Below, piece by piece: positions 5,876 through 6,786 of a stretch of DNA of 6,786 bases (position 1 is the stretch's first letter; the number at the start of each line of letters is the position of its first letter). The notes beneath the pieces are model-generated. The model saw only the letters and a list, made by a program, of their open reading frames with translations. It was not told the DNA's origin and ran no database searches. This DNA is from an uncultured Roseburia sp. Lineage in GTDB: Bacteria > Bacillota > Clostridia > Lachnospirales > Lachnospiraceae. The DNA lies in NCBI GenBank assembly GCA_934307185.1, contig CAKRCJ010000120.1, forward strand, positions 1 through 6,786, given 5' to 3'. Made by a program: the position numbers and the translations under genes.

Positions 5876-6016
5876 ATGGCGTTTTTAGCTTCATTTTTAC
5901 AGTATGCAATCATTATGGTTATTTTAGCGGCAGTTGCCTTAGCAGGATTTTTTGCCGGAAAGAAATTACGGGCGAACAAAGATGCAAAGACAGCAGCAGA
6001 ACAGGACAATAAATAG
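5876..6016 (+). CDS. Small single-pass membrane protein upstream of alaS
   Basis: I do not recognise a named family. The 46-residue product starts [10 protein letters not shown], has one strongly hydrophobic segment (about residues 7-28, rich in Ala, Ile, Leu and Phe, ending AGFFAGKK), then a charged hydrophilic tail ([10 protein letters not shown], then Gln/Glu/Asp/Asn/Lys). The positive cluster right after the segment predicts the tail in the cytoplasm and the short N-terminus outside. There is no lipobox or signal cleavage site. A Shine-Dalgarno-like AAAGGCAGG (5859-5867) lies eight bases before the ATG. The good promoter upstream and coding-like codon use argue that it is real. alaS starts 59 bases after its stop with no strong terminator between, so the two are probably on one transcript. 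A longer open frame from GTG 5812 covers the same DNA in another frame and is judged spurious. Confidence 0.75.
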   Translation: MAFLASFLQYAIIMVILAAVALAGFFAGKKLRANKDAKTAAEQDNK

Positions 6017-6033
6017 TTTTATTGGAAAATAAA

Positions 6034-6051
6034 GTGCGGTTTTTCCCGTAC
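6034..6051 (+). other. Small RNA hairpin between the small gene and alaS
   Basis: GTGCGG (6034-6039) pairs with CCGTAC (6046-6051) over six pairs, one of them G-U, around a six-base pyrimidine loop. No T-run follows, so it is not a convincing terminator. It could mark an RNA processing site or slightly modulate expression between the two genes, or mean nothing. Confidence 0.25.
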
Positions 6052-6075
6052 AAAAGATTTTGGAGGAACTTAGTC

Positions 6076-6786
6076 GTGAAGAAGTTTTACGGTGAGAACG
6101 AATTACGTAGAATGTACCTTGAATTTTTTGAGAGCAAGGGACATCTTAAAATGAACAGCTTTTCATTAGTGCCACACAATGATAACAGTTTATTATTGAT
6201 TAATGCAGGTATGGCACCTTTAAAACCATATTTTACCGGACAGGAGATTCCACCTCGCAGAAGAGTAACCACCTGTCAGAAATGTATCCGTACCGGAGAT
6301 ATTGAGAACGTTGGTAAGACAGCAAGACATCTTACTTTCTTTGAGATGCTTGGTAACTTCTCTTTTGGTGATTACTTTAAGCATGAAGCAATTGCATGGT
6401 CATGGGAGTTTTTAACAGAGGTTCTCGGACTGGAAAAAGACAGGCTGTATCCATCTATCTACGGTGAGGATGATGAAGCATTTGATATCTGGACAAAAGA
6501 AGTCGGTGTTCCGGCAGAGAAAATCACAAGATTTTACCGTGACCCGGAAACAGGGGAATGTGATAACTTCTGGGAGCATGGTGCAGGTCCTTGTGGCCCA
6601 TGTTCAGAGATTTATTATGACCGCGGGGAAAAATACGGCTGTGGCAAACCGGACTGTAAGGTAGGCTGCGACTGTGACCGTTTCATGGAAGTATGGAACA
6701 ATGTATTTACCCAGTTTGAGGGAGATGGAAAGGGTGGTTATACCGAACTTTCCCAAAAGAATATTGATACCGGTATGGGATTAGAG
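6076..6786 (+). CDS. alaS: Alanine--tRNA ligase, N-terminal part (runs off the window)
   Basis: AlaS charges tRNA-Ala with alanine in the cytoplasm, using ATP. The first 237 residues of a protein normally about 870-880 long are present, covering most of the class II catalytic core. Motif 1 covers about residues 14-33, followed by [19 protein letters not shown]. Motif 2 spans about 66-100 ([15 protein letters not shown], then [16 protein letters not shown]). The [11 protein letters not shown] block is at 172-182, and motif 3 is just beginning at the window end (DTGMGLE, 231-237). The start is a GTG, with GGAGGA (6062-6067) eight bases upstream; no better ATG precedes it, and the N-terminus [10 protein letters not shown] fits bacterial AlaS. 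A Cys cluster (C189, C194, C198, C200) sits between the PCGPCSEI block and EVWN. No T-box leader is present in the 59 bases before it, so it is probably read from the promoter at 5773 together with the small membrane protein. Confidence 0.98.
   Translation, partial: MKKFYGENELRRMYLEFFESKGHLKMNSFSLVPHNDNSLLLINAGMAPLKPYFTGQEIPPRRRVTTCQKCIRTGDIENVGKTARHLTFFEMLGNFSFGDYFKHEAIAWSWEFLTEVLGLEKDRLYPSIYGEDDEAFDIWTKEVGVPAEKITRFYRDPETGECDNFWEHGAGPCGPCSEIYYDRGEKYGCGKPDCKVGCDCDRFMEVWNNVFTQFEGDGKGGYTELSQKNIDTGMGLE

Noticed and set aside
5812..6012. 66-codon open frame from a GTG on the + strand
   Set aside because: It overlaps the 46-residue membrane protein in another frame, has no ribosome binding site, and its product lacks any coherent pattern.
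5803..6075. T-box or other amino-acid riboswitch controlling alaS
   Set aside because: The leader before the small gene is only about 67 bases and the gap before alaS 59 bases. I see no T-box consensus, long specifier stem or terminator/antiterminator pair.

Overview
The window reads as chromosomal DNA from a low-GC, endospore-forming anaerobic Firmicute. The best fit is class Clostridia, probably family Lachnospiraceae. The evidence is a spoIVA gene (found only in endospore formers), AT-rich intergenic DNA with strong AGGAGG-type ribosome binding sites, and the Clostridia-style sequence of AlaS with its Cys-rich insert. The family placement is inference from protein flavour, not from a search. 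All real genes lie on the + strand. I see no mobile element, CRISPR array, tRNA or rRNA, and no gene-free stretch longer than 300 bases.

Layout. (1) Positions 1-346 hold the C-terminal end of a subtilisin-family (S8) serine protease. (2) A sigma-A-type promoter at 382-409 drives a two-gene unit. This is a membrane-anchored GGDEF diguanylate cyclase (446-1567) followed, with no gap, by a diacylglycerol-kinase-family lipid kinase (1568-2491). (3) spoIVA (2568-4073) encodes the ATPase that builds the basement layer of the spore coat. Its upstream region superimposes a candidate sigma-E promoter, a long inverted repeat ending in a T-run, and the ribosome binding site. (4) A 267-bp stretch (4074-4340) holds a candidate small gene that looks frameshifted, plus a good sigma-A promoter. 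(5) A YczE/YitT-type membrane protein (4341-4985) and a metallo-beta-lactamase-fold hydrolase (5002-5760) form a second unit. (6) A promoter at 5773-5802 precedes a 46-residue single-pass membrane protein (5876-6016) and the 5' part of alaS (from 6076, running off the window).

How they fit together. The cyclase and the lipid kinase are translationally adjacent and probably co-expressed, linking c-di-GMP synthesis with lipid metabolism. spoIVA appears insulated from them: read-through RNA from the upstream unit would fold a hairpin that can terminate transcription and hide the spoIVA ribosome binding site. A transcript from the sigma-E promoter would start at about the 3' arm and escape both effects. 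This arrangement is the most interesting item in the window. The rest is housekeeping or poorly characterised core-genome content; the possible frameshifted peptide gene after spoIVA and the small membrane protein before alaS are the least explained pieces.
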